Source: Gemmatimonadaceae bacterium (GTDB taxonomy: Bacteria; Gemmatimonadota; Gemmatimonadetes; Gemmatimonadales; Gemmatimonadaceae). Taken from it: a stretch of DNA of 64,000 bases. The position numbers and the translations under genes were made by a program. The notes beneath the pieces were generated by a model. That model was not told the DNA's origin. It did no database searches and saw nothing but the letters and a program-made list of their open reading frames with translations. This document shows positions 1 through 8,739 of this stretch, in pieces. The stretch is taken from the NCBI GenBank assembly GCA_016742275.1, contig JACVCD010000006.1, forward strand, positions 186,001 to 250,000, written 5' to 3'. Numbering within the stretch: position 1 is the stretch's first letter; each line of letters begins with the position of its first letter.

Positions 1-534
1 GTCACCGGCAACGTGGGCGCCCTCATGGAACGCCTCCATCACCTGCGGGCCGGTGCCATGCCCGACGCCATCGTCGCCGCCACCGAAACCTGGCTGCACA
101 TGCCGGAAGTTGCCGGCCCTCTTTATGAAAAGGTGGTCGATGAGCAGCCCAACAATGTTCGGGCGCTCGTCATCCTCGCCAACGCCTACTGGCTGTCCGG
201 TCGCGGCCCCGAGTTGGTTGGAGAACTGGCCAACCGCGCCCTCACCATCGATCCGACTAATCGCGGTGCCTGGCATCTGTGGGCACTGACCGAAGGCAAC
301 CAGCGCGATCGTACTGTGCGTTGGCTGCAGGTGACACAACGCTTCCATGATGACATGCTGGCCAAGGCCGCCCTGGCCGACAACGCCGCATCGCTGGCTG
401 CCGCCGAGCATGACAAGGAAGCACTCGCACTGGCCATCACGACCTACGAAGAGCTCTGGAACAACTCGCCCACCGAACAGCAGCGGGCGGCGCTCGAAAC
501 AGCGCTCACGACACTCCGCAACTACAAGTTCTGA
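1..534 (+). CDS. TPR-like repeat protein, 3' part (5' end outside window)
   Basis: The frame is open from the first base of the window, so this is the C-terminal 177 residues of a longer protein; a GTG at 13 is probably internal. The visible part is helical and alanine/leucine-rich. Phrases such as NNVRALVILANAYW and ALTIDPTNRGAWHLWALTE have the tetratricopeptide pattern (small residue at helix A position 8, DP-N at the turn). TPR segments usually serve as protein-binding scaffolds; the partner cannot be told from here. The protein may be a c-type cytochrome biogenesis (CcmH/CycH-like) or generic TPR protein, but the diagnostic N-terminus is missing. The next gene starts 30 bases after its stop on the same strand, so they may be co-transcribed. 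Confidence 0.7.
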   Translation, partial: VTGNVGALMERLHHLRAGAMPDAIVAATETWLHMPEVAGPLYEKVVDEQPNNVRALVILANAYWLSGRGPELVGELANRALTIDPTNRGAWHLWALTEGNQRDRTVRWLQVTQRFHDDMLAKAALADNAASLAAAEHDKEALALAITTYEELWNNSPTEQQRAALETALTTLRNYKF

Positions 535-564
535 TCCCCATCTGACTCACGAGCGCGCATCATC

Positions 565-990
565 ATGAGTGACAGCACCGCAGGTGGCCCGCCGCACGAT
601 CATACGGCTTCGGGAGGCAATCTCCCGGGGGAGAGCAACGCCCTGGCCGAATTCCGTCAGTATCGCGAGAAGATGAACACCCGCATTCTCGGCGAGAACA
701 ATCTCGTCATGAATCGGTTCTTCAATCTTGATGGTCGGGCGTATGAAAACGGCGCGCTCGATGTGAAGACCAAGGAGTTGCTTGGTCTTGTCGCATCACT
801 CGTGCTGCGCTGCGACGATTGCATCACCTACCACATCGTGCGCTGTGCAGAAGAAGGGGTGACGAAAGACGAAGTGTTCGAGACCATGAGCATTGGACTC
901 ATTGTTGGGGGCAGTATTGTCATTCCCCATCTGCGGCGAGCGGTAGATAGATGGGATGAATGCGAAAAGATGCGAGGGACGGCGCAGTAG
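565..990 (+). CDS. Carboxymuconolactone decarboxylase / AhpD-like protein
   Basis: 141 residues with the AhpD-fold core: a helical segment followed by C83-D-D-C86-I-T-Y-H90, the CxxC...H motif of alkylhydroperoxidase AhpD-type members of the carboxymuconolactone decarboxylase family. Members with both cysteines are usually thiol peroxidases or disulfide reductants; those lacking them are decarboxylases. The intact CxxC therefore favours a redox role, which is an inference. The N-terminal 25 residues are Gly/Ser/His-rich and probably flexible. The ATG at 565 lies 30 bases after the TPR gene. The stop at 988-990 is followed one base later by a long inverted repeat. No substrate can be assigned. 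Confidence 0.85.
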   Translation: MSDSTAGGPPHDHTASGGNLPGESNALAEFRQYREKMNTRILGENNLVMNRFFNLDGRAYENGALDVKTKELLGLVASLVLRCDDCITYHIVRCAEEGVTKDEVFETMSIGLIVGGSIVIPHLRRAVDRWDECEKMRGTAQ

Positions 991-991
991 G

Positions 992-1204
992 AACTGCGGT
1001 TGGGGTTAAGAGTTCGCTCGCGACTTGCTGTGGGCTTTGAGCCGTGGGCTGTGGGCCGGGGTTGTGCGAGCGAATAGGCGCAGCGGCGCGTGGTATTGCT
1101 TACCCCTCGCCGTCGCGCCTCCGACGATGCACAACCCCGGCCCACAGCTCATAGCCCACGGCCCACAGCAAGTCGCGAGAAAAACCCCAACCCAAACCGC
1201 AGTT
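992..1204. repeat. 213-bp intergenic inverted repeat (AACTGCGGTTGGGGT family)
   Basis: The whole space between two convergent genes is a long imperfect palindrome. The outer left arm AACTGCGGTTGGGGTT (992-1007) is answered by the complementary segment at 1183-1204. Inner arms CTGTGGGCCGGGGTTGTGC (1049-1067) and its exact complement (1129-1147) give 19 paired bases, with further pairing blocks (CGACTTGCTGTGGGC, GCCGTGGGC) between. The right edge includes the stop codon of the downstream minus-strand deacetylase. A partial copy of the outer arm lies at 23758. It probably folds into a long hairpin that ends transcription from both sides. Confidence 0.85.
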
Positions 1205-2156
1205 AAGGCTTCGCTACAGTCTTGGGATTCCCGTCTGATACATAGCGAGCCCATTTGCCCGCTTTGTCCATTTCATTGAGTGTCGTCGTCAAATTAGTCC
1301 CCCCTTGCAGCGGCACCCGCGGCAACTTGCCGGCGTCGAACAACGGATCATGCGGACTGCGCGCCGGTCCCCCGGCCACTTCGAATACCGCTTCGTGGGT
1401 GTAACGCACGACGCGTTTCGACTTGGGATCGGTCCATGATCCTGCCTTGGTGAGCGCGCGATTCTTGGGCCACAAACCATACGGCAACGCCATGCCACGC
1501 ACGTTGTAGCCCGGTACGGCGGAGTCGATCGCCATCAATCCGCGCGCAAACTGCTCCTGCACCACAGCGTCGGAGTATTTGCTGAGCTTCGCATGCCAGA
1601 GCGTGTGATTGCACAGCTCGAACCCGAGCTCGTGCAACTGCTTCACTTTCTTCATCCGCCATTCGCTCTTCTGCCCGTCGATGCCCTTGTTGCCGAAGAA
1701 CGCATGACCGGCATCGGCCGCGGGCAGCATGCAAAAGACCCCCCGTGGCTTCCAGTCGGGGTGAGTCTTGATGAAGTCCAGCAGGATGCCCAGAGCGCTC
1801 GTCGGGTCGATGACCAGCTGCCCGTTGCGCTCCAGGTACCTGAACTGACTCGGCGACGCGTCGTCGAAAGTAAAAAGTACCGGCGATTTGCCAACCGGAA
1901 TGTCGATTTGCTTGTCCAAGTAGGATGCCAGCGAAATCGGCACATACCCCCGGCGATGCAACTCTTCCAGCTCAGCTCGGAAGCGCTCACGGGACACCTT
2001 GTACGTCCCGTCCTTGTCTACCACCTGATGCCACTCAACGATCGGGATTCGTCCCAGTTCATTCGGCGTTCGAACAGCCGTGGCACTTTCACGCCCCTGT
2101 CCTCGTAGGAGGATGGGAAACAGGCAAAGCAGGGTGGGGAGCAGCAGTCGAACCAT
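1203..2156 (-). CDS. Exported polysaccharide deacetylase (NodB-type)
   Basis: 317 residues if started at the ATG at 2156. That start leaves a clean N-terminal hydrophobic signal (MVRLLLPTLLCLFPILLRGQ) and avoids overlap with the divergent PBP gene; an open frame reaches back to a TTG at 2213. The NodB homology domain shows T96-F-D-D99, the first metal and base motif, and H184-TLW-H188, the two metal-binding histidines. This is the Asp-His-His triad of carbohydrate esterase family 4, which removes N- or O-acetyl groups from chitooligosaccharide, peptidoglycan or exopolysaccharide. The protein probably acts in the periplasm or at the cell surface. Divergent from a peptidoglycan synthase, so a cell wall substrate is plausible but not shown. 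Confidence 0.85.
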   Translation of the reverse strand: MVRLLLPTLLCLFPILLRGQGRESATAVRTPNELGRIPIVEWHQVVDKDGTYKVSRERFRAELEELHRRGYVPISLASYLDKQIDIPVGKSPVLFTFDDASPSQFRYLERNGQLVIDPTSALGILLDFIKTHPDWKPRGVFCMLPAADAGHAFFGNKGIDGQKSEWRMKKVKQLHELGFELCNHTLWHAKLSKYSDAVVQEQFARGLMAIDSAVPGYNVRGMALPYGLWPKNRALTKAGSWTDPKSKRVVRYTHEAVFEVAGGPARSPHDPLFDAGKLPRVPLQGGTNLTTTLNEMDKAGKWARYVSDGNPKTVAKP

Positions 2157-2198
2157 CAGGGCAGGGTGCATGCAGCGTTTCGGGATGACGGAGTAACG

Positions 2199-4595
2199 GT
2201 GATACCTGAGCAACCTAACGACCCACCAGTGAAGCCGGCCCCGGAAGCGGAACCTCCGGCAGCGCCGAAAGTGGCGCCGGTCACGCCTTCCTTTGTTGCG
2301 CGCACGATTGCGCGCTGGAGTACTGGACGACGAGCCAAGCTGCTTCGTGTGGCACGTCGTGCGGCACCCACGTTGGCTGTGCTTACGGGTCTTGCTGGCC
2401 TCACCGGCGGTTCATGGTGGTACAGCTGTGGATGGCATGGGTGCCCGAGTGTGGCACAACTCAAGGCGTGGAAGCCCAGTGAAGGCGGTGCGCTGCTTGG
2501 TCGCGACAGCGGATTCGTCAGCGCTCTTACGTCGGTCAAGCGACACAATGTCACGCTGGCGCGTGTGCCGGAGCATGTGCAGCAGGCGTTCATCGCCGTC
2601 GAAGATCGACGCTTCCACAATCATGGAGGCATTGATTGGCGTGGTGTGGCGCGCGCCTTCGTGGCCAACATCCGTGCCGGTGGTGTGCGCGAAGGCGCCA
2701 GCACCATCACCATGCAGCTCGCACGTAATGTGTTTCTTGGTACCCGTGCGGCCGAACGCACATGGGGACGCAAGGCACTCGAAGTACGCTATGCGGGATT
2801 GCTCGAGCGTGCACTGAGCAAGGACGAAATCCTCGAGCGCTATCTCAACGCCATCTACCTCGGCAACGGTGTCTATGGTGTCGAAGCTGCGTCGCGCGAT
2901 CTGTTCAGTAAAGGTGTAAAGGATCTCACGCTTGGTGAAGCCGCGTTGCTTGCCGGCTTGCCGAAGGCGCCGTCCACGTACTCACCACGCAACAGTCGCG
3001 CGCGTGCGCTGGCGCGCCGTGATGTGGTATTCGATGTGTTGCGGGAAACTGGTGTGGCCACGCCCGCCGAGATTGCGCGCGCGCGGCGCGCGCCACTCAA
3101 GTTCGCGAGCCGCGAGTTCACGCCAACGCGCACCGTGGATTCGTGGGCCGTTGAAGCGGCGCGCACCACGATCGATTCGCTGCGTCGTCTGGGCGTGCTG
3201 CCTCCCGGTATTCGCGACGCCGAACTTCGTGTGTGGACGACCATCGATCGCCGAGCACAGATTGCGGCCGAACGGGCCGTTGCCGCACAGGCGGCGCGCA
3301 TCGACGAGGAGCGCGCATGGAACGGTGGTGCGATTCGTGGCAACAATCGCACGCAGGGTGCGCTGGTGGCGCTCGACCCCGTGTCGGGTGCCGTGCGTGC
3401 CATCGTGGGTGGTCGCCGTATCGAGCGTAAGGGGTTCAATCGTGCACTCAAGTCCAAGCGCCAGCCAGGGTCGACATTCAAGCCGTTCGTGTATGCCGTC
3501 GCGCTACAGAATGGCTTCACTACGGCCACACTGGTGGATGACGAACCGGTGACCGTGGATGCCGGCCGCGATGTGTGGCGTCCCGCCAACTACGGCGATG
3601 ACTATGCCGGTCGTATCACACTGCGTGATGCGCTGACCCGTTCGGCCAACGCGGCCACTGTGCGAGTGAGTCGCGACGTGGGAGTGCAGCGCATTGCCGG
3701 TCTCGCGCAATCGCAAGGTATCAGCAGCAATCTGCCACTCGTGCCGGCTCTGGCGCTTGGCGCCGCCAGTGTCACGCCGCTCGAACTCACCGCCAGCTAT
3801 GCGCCGTTTGCCAATGGTGGTGAACGCGTTATTCCCACACTCATCACACGCATCGAAAATCCTTTTGGTGATGTGCTGTGGCAGGCGCCACCTGTGCAGC
3901 GCACGCGGGTGTTGCCAGCTGAAGATGCATTTCTTGTCACGAGCATGCTGCAGTCTGTCGTGGATCGCGGTACTGGATACAGCGTGCGAGAGGCCGGCAT
4001 TCGTGGACCCGTTGCCGGAAAGACGGGCACCACCAATGATGGGACCGATGTCTGGTTCGTGGGCTACACACCATCGCTAGTGGCAAGTGTCTGGTTTGGT
4101 GCCGACGTGCCGCAGCCACTCGGCTGGAATGCCAGTGGAGGTCGCATGGCCGCACCGGCCTGGGCGCGATTCCTTCGCGAAAGTGGCTTCAGCCCAGAGC
4201 GTGAAGCACCATGGACTCCGCCTGCCGGTATCGAATCACGTCAGATCGATATCACGACAGGTGCACTGGCCAGCGATTGGTGTGGCCCGTCGCGCCGTGA
4301 GTACTTCAAGCGCGGCACGGCGCCAACGCGTTCATGCGAACAGTCCGACTACGTCGCCATGCGCGATGACGATCCGCCCGACTGGCATGAGTCGGATCGT
4401 GAGGGCCAGCGCGGCGCCAGCAGTGCGCATGAGGCACTCAACGACGCGCTGGAAAATTTGCTTGAATCCACGCAGGCGGGTGACCGCGCCCGCGCCATCG
4501 CGCGCAATGTCATGCGCGAGATCCAGCGTGCCGCCGAACGTGATCGCGAAGCGCAACGAGAGGCGCAACGCGAAGCACGTCGGCGAAATCGCTAG
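2199..4595 (+). CDS. Class A penicillin-binding protein (PBP1A-type)
   Basis: 798 residues from a GTG at 2199, preceded by GGAG at 2190-2193. A GTG at 2166 in the same frame is possible but overlaps the divergent gene and has a poor ribosome site. After a short proline-rich cytoplasmic part and one membrane segment (about residues 52-66), the glycosyltransferase domain shows E135-DRRFHNHGG and GASTITMQLARN, the catalytic Glu and lipid II-binding motifs. The transpeptidase domain has S425-T-F-K428, S482-A-N484 and K608-T-G-T. It polymerises and crosslinks peptidoglycan on the outer face of the inner membrane. The C-terminus ends in an unusual Glu/Arg/Gln-rich helix of about 60 residues. Its stop codon overlaps that of the converging DUF1501 gene in the tetranucleotide CTAG. 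Confidence 0.95.
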   Translation: MIPEQPNDPPVKPAPEAEPPAAPKVAPVTPSFVARTIARWSTGRRAKLLRVARRAAPTLAVLTGLAGLTGGSWWYSCGWHGCPSVAQLKAWKPSEGGALLGRDSGFVSALTSVKRHNVTLARVPEHVQQAFIAVEDRRFHNHGGIDWRGVARAFVANIRAGGVREGASTITMQLARNVFLGTRAAERTWGRKALEVRYAGLLERALSKDEILERYLNAIYLGNGVYGVEAASRDLFSKGVKDLTLGEAALLAGLPKAPSTYSPRNSRARALARRDVVFDVLRETGVATPAEIARARRAPLKFASREFTPTRTVDSWAVEAARTTIDSLRRLGVLPPGIRDAELRVWTTIDRRAQIAAERAVAAQAARIDEERAWNGGAIRGNNRTQGALVALDPVSGAVRAIVGGRRIERKGFNRALKSKRQPGSTFKPFVYAVALQNGFTTATLVDDEPVTVDAGRDVWRPANYGDDYAGRITLRDALTRSANAATVRVSRDVGVQRIAGLAQSQGISSNLPLVPALALGAASVTPLELTASYAPFANGGERVIPTLITRIENPFGDVLWQAPPVQRTRVLPAEDAFLVTSMLQSVVDRGTGYSVREAGIRGPVAGKTGTTNDGTDVWFVGYTPSLVASVWFGADVPQPLGWNASGGRMAAPAWARFLRESGFSPEREAPWTPPAGIESRQIDITTGALASDWCGPSRREYFKRGTAPTRSCEQSDYVAMRDDDPPDWHESDREGQRGASSAHEALNDALENLLESTQAGDRARAIARNVMREIQRAAERDREAQREAQREARRRNR

Positions 4596-5869
4596 CCTTT
4601 CAGCACGCCAAGCCACTCACGCGATGTTCCTGTATACCCCGGGAACATCGTGGTGAGGGTTTGAGCGCCGAGGTGTCGTGACGCCACTTCGGCAAACACT
4701 GCACGGAAGTCGGTCGTAAGCGCGAGATCGCGCCCTTCGTACAACTGCTCCGGTGCGAGACCCGGCCAGCGGCCATGCACCTTCTTGGTGGCGCCGAGCG
4801 AACCGCCAATCACAAACATCGCACCGGCGTGACCGTGGTCCGTACCACCCGTGCCGTTCTGTCGCACCGTGCGACCGAATTCGGAGCAGGTGAGAATCAC
4901 CACGTCATCCATGCGATCACCAAGATCGGCCACCAGCGCACTGATGCTGTCGCCAAAGTCGCTGAGGCGGTTGGCCAACTGACCCTGTGCCGCACCCTGA
5001 TTGACGTGCGTGTCCCATCCGCCAATATCGGCGAACGCCACTTCGAGACCAACACCGGCCTTGATGAGCTGCGCGATCTGCAGCAGACGCTGACCGAATT
5101 GTGAGCGCGGATACTGCGCGCCATTGGCCGCCTTGTACTGCTGTGGATTGGCAGAACGCAGCACCTTGAGTGCTTCGAACATGTCACTGCCACTGCCGTG
5201 CACGAGATCTGCGGAGCCCGTGCGATACAACGCTTCCAGTCGACGTTCTGCATCACCGCCGTTGGTGCGAATCGAGAACTCGTCGATCGAGTTCATGGCC
5301 ACGACGGGTGATGCGCCCTCGAGAATGCGTGGCGTCTGCGCCGTCATGGCGACGGCGCGGAACGGGCCCGTCGTCTGTCCCGGCGTGCACGCTTCACAGG
5401 TGCCTTGTACCGCGAGATAACGATTCAGCCAGCCATCGGTGGTGCCTTTGCGATCGGGCGTGGCCGTTTCCATGTAGTCCTGTGCATCGAAGTGCGAACG
5501 TGTCGCACTTGGACTGCCGACCGCATGAATGGGCGCCAGCAGACCGCGATCCCATAGCGGCTTGAATCCCTGCAGCGAGGGATGCAGTCCGTAAAACCCA
5601 TCGAGATCGATGGCGCCAAGCGTGCCGTTGTTGCGTGCCGGTGAACCAATGGCGAGTTGCGGGCGCGCCTTGTAGTAGTCGGCGTCTCCGAATGGTACCA
5701 GCACATTGAGTGCGTCGGCGGCGCCACGCTGAAACAGCACGATGAGTGTCTTGCCACGCGCGGCGCGCGGCAGGTCCATGGCCAGCGCAGTGCGACGCAG
5801 GAAACTGGGGCTCAGGCCCAGCGTCATCAGCGACAACGCACCGCCCTTGAGAAAGACTCGACGATTCAT
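4592..5869 (-). CDS. DUF1501 family exported protein (Tat substrate)
   Basis: 425 residues. The N-terminus NRRVFLKGG followed by a hydrophobic run and an A-rich cleavage region is a twin-arginine signal, so the folded protein is probably moved to the periplasm. The body matches DUF1501 (sulfatase-like fold): DIGGWDTHVNQG, VVILTCSEFGRTVRQNGTGGTDHGHAGAMFVIGG and LTTDFRAVFAEV segments, with the conserved GGWDTH and DHG motifs that form the presumed metal site. Function in the family is not established. It lies 44 bases downstream of a DUF1800 gene; the two families are habitual neighbours across many phyla and are thought to work together. Convergent with the PBP gene, sharing the CTAG at the stops. 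Confidence 0.9.
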   Translation of the reverse strand: MNRRVFLKGGALSLMTLGLSPSFLRRTALAMDLPRAARGKTLIVLFQRGAADALNVLVPFGDADYYKARPQLAIGSPARNNGTLGAIDLDGFYGLHPSLQGFKPLWDRGLLAPIHAVGSPSATRSHFDAQDYMETATPDRKGTTDGWLNRYLAVQGTCEACTPGQTTGPFRAVAMTAQTPRILEGASPVVAMNSIDEFSIRTNGGDAERRLEALYRTGSADLVHGSGSDMFEALKVLRSANPQQYKAANGAQYPRSQFGQRLLQIAQLIKAGVGLEVAFADIGGWDTHVNQGAAQGQLANRLSDFGDSISALVADLGDRMDDVVILTCSEFGRTVRQNGTGGTDHGHAGAMFVIGGSLGATKKVHGRWPGLAPEQLYEGRDLALTTDFRAVFAEVASRHLGAQTLTTMFPGYTGTSREWLGVLKG

Positions 5870-5913
5870 GATGAGCGTCCGGATGGAGTCGAAACGAAGT
5901 CGAAGGCGGGCGA

Positions 5914-7818
5914 CTAGTGTCGCTGGAACTCGGGAGCGCCGAGTGCGAGACCCACGATCTGTGCGAGGCCTGTTGGTGCCGTGGCGTTGGCGCCGTTTCC
6001 AGCGCGCCGACGCGGCTGCATCGATTGCGTCGGTGGTGTCATGCTGGAGTCGTCATCCACGATGAGTGAATCCGACTTGCTCGCGTTGGCCTGCAGGAAT
6101 GGGTTGGTGCCGGTGAGCAGCACCTGCCTCGTATCAGGAGAGACCGCGCCGCCAAGCAGTTCACGAATGACGCCGTCCACCTGCTGCTCACGTGGCAGCG
6201 GCTGCAGCGTGCGCGCGGCGGGCCACTGCTGTAGGCGCACACCCGGCACGCGATTGCTCGACACGGCGAGACCAAAATTGATGCGATTCAGAATCGCGCC
6301 GGTGTTGATCCACCCGTCGCCCGTTTCCGGGTAGCCGTTCGGCGCCTGATGCCCATAGATGGGCTGACCCAGTCGCGACACCAGTCCAGCGAGTGCGGCA
6401 GTCGGCTCCGGCGCGCCCTGCATGGCGCGCATGGTGCTGACCACGAGCTCGAAGGGCGTCTTTACCTTGGCGCGGTACGAGGCCGTGCTGAAGAACTCCT
6501 GACTGGTCACGATGGTGCGCACGACTTCGCGAATGTTGCCGTTTGTGCGAGTGAACGTGGCGGCCGCGCGCTTGACCAGCGCAGGCGGTGGCGTATCACT
6601 CACCAAACGCCTCGTCAGCTTGGTCGCGATGTACTCAGCGGTCCTCGGATGACGCGCCAAGAGGTCGAGAACGGCTTCACCTTCTTCGACGCCGCGACCG
6701 GCCGCGAACTTCTGACCGAGAATGACCTTGGCGCCCGCATCATGCACCTGCGGTCGGAAGACGAATGGACCGCCCTGTGCGCCGCGCTCAAGTGTCCACC
6801 CAGTAAGTGCGCGTGCCACTTCAACCACGTCCTGCTGGGTGTAGCCGCCGTCAACGCCCAACGTGTGCAATTCCATCAACTCACGAGCGTAGTTCTCATT
6901 GAGTCCACGCCGACGCTGCTGCACCTGGGCGAGACGTTGCATCTGCTCTTCATTCGCACCACGCTGCTGCGCCGCACGACGCACGGCTTGTCCACGACGT
7001 TGCGCGAGGCGAGGCGGAATGGGCTGCAGCACCGGTCGCCCACTGTCGGCCACACTCTGCCAATTGTCGAGGTAGTACAGCATGGCCGGACTCTTGGCCA
7101 CCGCACCGAGCAACTCGCGGAAAGATCCCATCACATGAGGACGAATCGCCTGCCGTTCGTAGTCGTTCAGGAAATAGCGCGTGCGATCCTTGCCCACGAA
7201 CACATTGAAGTGATTGAGCCAGAAATCGACCAACACCTCTTCGAGTTGACGCTCGGTAAGTACGGCGCGCGCCACGCGATGCGAGGCCAGCTCTCCCAGG
7301 TACAATCGTCCCAGCTGATTGGCTTCACGCACTTTCAGGCTATCGGCAGCAGTGGCATCATCGCCCTTTCTCGCCAACTGTGCCTGCAGCACACCGCCCG
7401 GCGGGAAATCCGCGTACAGCTGTTCGGATGATTTGCCAAGTGTGACATAGCGCGCCACAAATGTCTGCGTCGCGGCATCGTCAATGCGTTCGGGCGCCAA
7501 CTGGCGCGCAATCCACGTGTCCACGCCCATCGCACGAACGGCATCGACATCACCGGGACGGGCGCCGAACGCCAGGCGGTTGAGCACATGCTGGACTTGC
7601 TGGTCGGCGGTCTGTTCGCGAGGACCTGACGGTGCAGATGCTACGGGCGATCCGCCGGACGTTGCAGCTGCCGGCGACATCGTAGATGACGAGGAGCCAG
7701 ACGTGTTCGGACTGGTAGTCCGGCATGCCGTGGTCCAGGCAGGGGTCGCGAACAGCGCGGCGATCAACACACCGTTCCCCATATGGGACGGGATCGCGCG
7801 GCGCGTGATACGCATCAT
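5914..7818 (-). CDS. DUF1800 family exported protein
   Basis: 634 residues. An N-terminal hydrophobic stretch (about residues 15-31) ends in TTAC, which could be a signal peptidase I site or a weak lipobox with C32; a Ser/Thr-rich linker follows. The rest matches DUF1800: VLNRLAFGARPGDVDAVRAMG near the start, then LVDFWLNHFNVF, NENYARELMELHTLG, ALTGWTL and TPFELVVSTMRA. The ribosome site is GGAG about eight bases before the ATG. It is the first gene of a two-gene unit with the DUF1501 gene. Biochemical role unknown; the pair is often suggested to act in outer-surface or polysaccharide processes, which remains inference. Confidence 0.9.
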   Translation of the reverse strand: MMRITRRAIPSHMGNGVLIAALFATPAWTTACRTTSPNTSGSSSSTMSPAAATSGGSPVASAPSGPREQTADQQVQHVLNRLAFGARPGDVDAVRAMGVDTWIARQLAPERIDDAATQTFVARYVTLGKSSEQLYADFPPGGVLQAQLARKGDDATAADSLKVREANQLGRLYLGELASHRVARAVLTERQLEEVLVDFWLNHFNVFVGKDRTRYFLNDYERQAIRPHVMGSFRELLGAVAKSPAMLYYLDNWQSVADSGRPVLQPIPPRLAQRRGQAVRRAAQQRGANEEQMQRLAQVQQRRRGLNENYARELMELHTLGVDGGYTQQDVVEVARALTGWTLERGAQGGPFVFRPQVHDAGAKVILGQKFAAGRGVEEGEAVLDLLARHPRTAEYIATKLTRRLVSDTPPPALVKRAAATFTRTNGNIREVVRTIVTSQEFFSTASYRAKVKTPFELVVSTMRAMQGAPEPTAALAGLVSRLGQPIYGHQAPNGYPETGDGWINTGAILNRINFGLAVSSNRVPGVRLQQWPAARTLQPLPREQQVDGVIRELLGGAVSPDTRQVLLTGTNPFLQANASKSDSLIVDDDSSMTPPTQSMQPRRRAGNGANATAPTGLAQIVGLALGAPEFQRH

Positions 7819-8031
7819 GAGAAGACTCCGTTGAGGTCTTTCGCTTGGACGACGGAATTCTGAGCGTGTTAATCGAACGCTAATGCAGACCGGTTGGCAG
7901 GCAGCTTTGCGAGCCCCTGTGCAGGCTGCGCTACGTCCCCGGATTCTTCCGACAACACGAGCAGGTCAATCGTTCCAGTATGCCACCATCCCGTCACAAA
8001 AGTGGTGCACATGTCGTATATCTTACGACTC

Positions 8032-8538
8032 ATGGCCCCGATGGAATTTCCCAGTCGTTTTGAACGGGCACTCGACGCCGCGCTTGCCACCGGCACATTG
8101 ACCACAATTGCGACGGGCGGCGCTCTGCTCGGACTCGGATGGCGTGAAGGCGAAGCCGGACGCGCATTTCGATTGGCCGGACGCGGATTGCTGGAGCGTA
8201 TCGGCGTTGCATCACAGGCCGCTCCTCTCACGTCGGTGGCACTCGGCTATCTCCATCATCTGGTGATCGCCACGGCATGGGGCTTTCTGCTCGGCGCGAT
8301 AGTGATGTCATTGCGCGGTGTGTGGCGCATTCTGGTGACTGCAGCGGTGGTGCTCGGGTATGCGTCATTGTCACTCAGCGTTTTGCCTGCACCGTTGCGT
8401 ATTGGCTACGGTGTGACGGGAACAACCCCTGGTGCGGTTCCCATTGCAGCGGCACTTGCTGTGGCTTTGCTAAGCAGCATTTGGCTCGATGCGAGTCACA
8501 CGAGCACCGCTTCGCAGTCGGACGCGACTGAACTGTGA
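8032..8538 (+). CDS. Small integral membrane protein of unknown function
   Basis: 168 residues from ATG 8032 (alternatives: ATG 8011, ATG 8041). Four hydrophobic segments are visible: LATGTLTTIATGGALLGLG, LVIATAWGFLLGAIVMSL, VWRILVTAAVVLGYASLSLS and AVPIAAALAVALLSS. I do not recognise the family. No ribosome-binding site precedes any start. A possible promoter GTCACA (7993-7998), 18 bases, TATATC (8017-8022) would place the transcript start at or just before ATG 8032, so translation may be leaderless. Flanked by a divergent DUF1800 gene and a downstream structured leader. Confidence 0.65.
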   Translation: MAPMEFPSRFERALDAALATGTLTTIATGGALLGLGWREGEAGRAFRLAGRGLLERIGVASQAAPLTSVALGYLHHLVIATAWGFLLGAIVMSLRGVWRILVTAAVVLGYASLSLSVLPAPLRIGYGVTGTTPGAVPIAAALAVALLSSIWLDASHTSTASQSDATEL

Positions 8539-8594
8539 CACGCAGCGCATCGCGTCGGTGATATGTATCACAGCGAGCACTGACCAATCCCCCT

Positions 8595-8711
8595 GATCGT
8601 TGGGTACGGATCAAGTGGGGAGCGGAGGAGACCGCTCGTTGCCCATCCCGGCATGGGACGTCTTAAGGACACGTGGACGGCGCGCGTGACGAGACGGGCC
8701 CACCGGACCCG
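8595..8711 (+). other. Possible structured 5' leader of the next gene
   Basis: Four consecutive hairpins can be drawn in this AUG-less stretch: GATCGT/AC(G)GATC (8595-8612), GAGCGG-AGGAGA-CCGCTC (8620-8637), CCCAT-cccggc-ATGGG (8642-8657) and CGGG...CCCG with inner pairs (8695-8711). They end 29 bases before the ATG at 8740, whose AGGAGG Shine-Dalgarno lies at 8728-8733. It does not match a riboswitch class I know. Could be an RNA regulator, a ribosomal-protein-type leader, or chance structure in GC-rich DNA. Confidence 0.4.
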
Positions 8712-8739
8712 TAGAACCCCCAACCGCAGGAGGTACCCA

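Noticed and set aside
6349-7431. A 360-codon plus-strand frame inside the DUF1800 gene
   Set aside because: No motif or ribosome site; the opposite strand encodes a clear family member.
8595-8711. Leader considered as a tRNA or a known riboswitch
   Set aside because: No cloverleaf, T-loop GTTCRA or CCA; and no match with the riboswitch consensus patterns I can recall.
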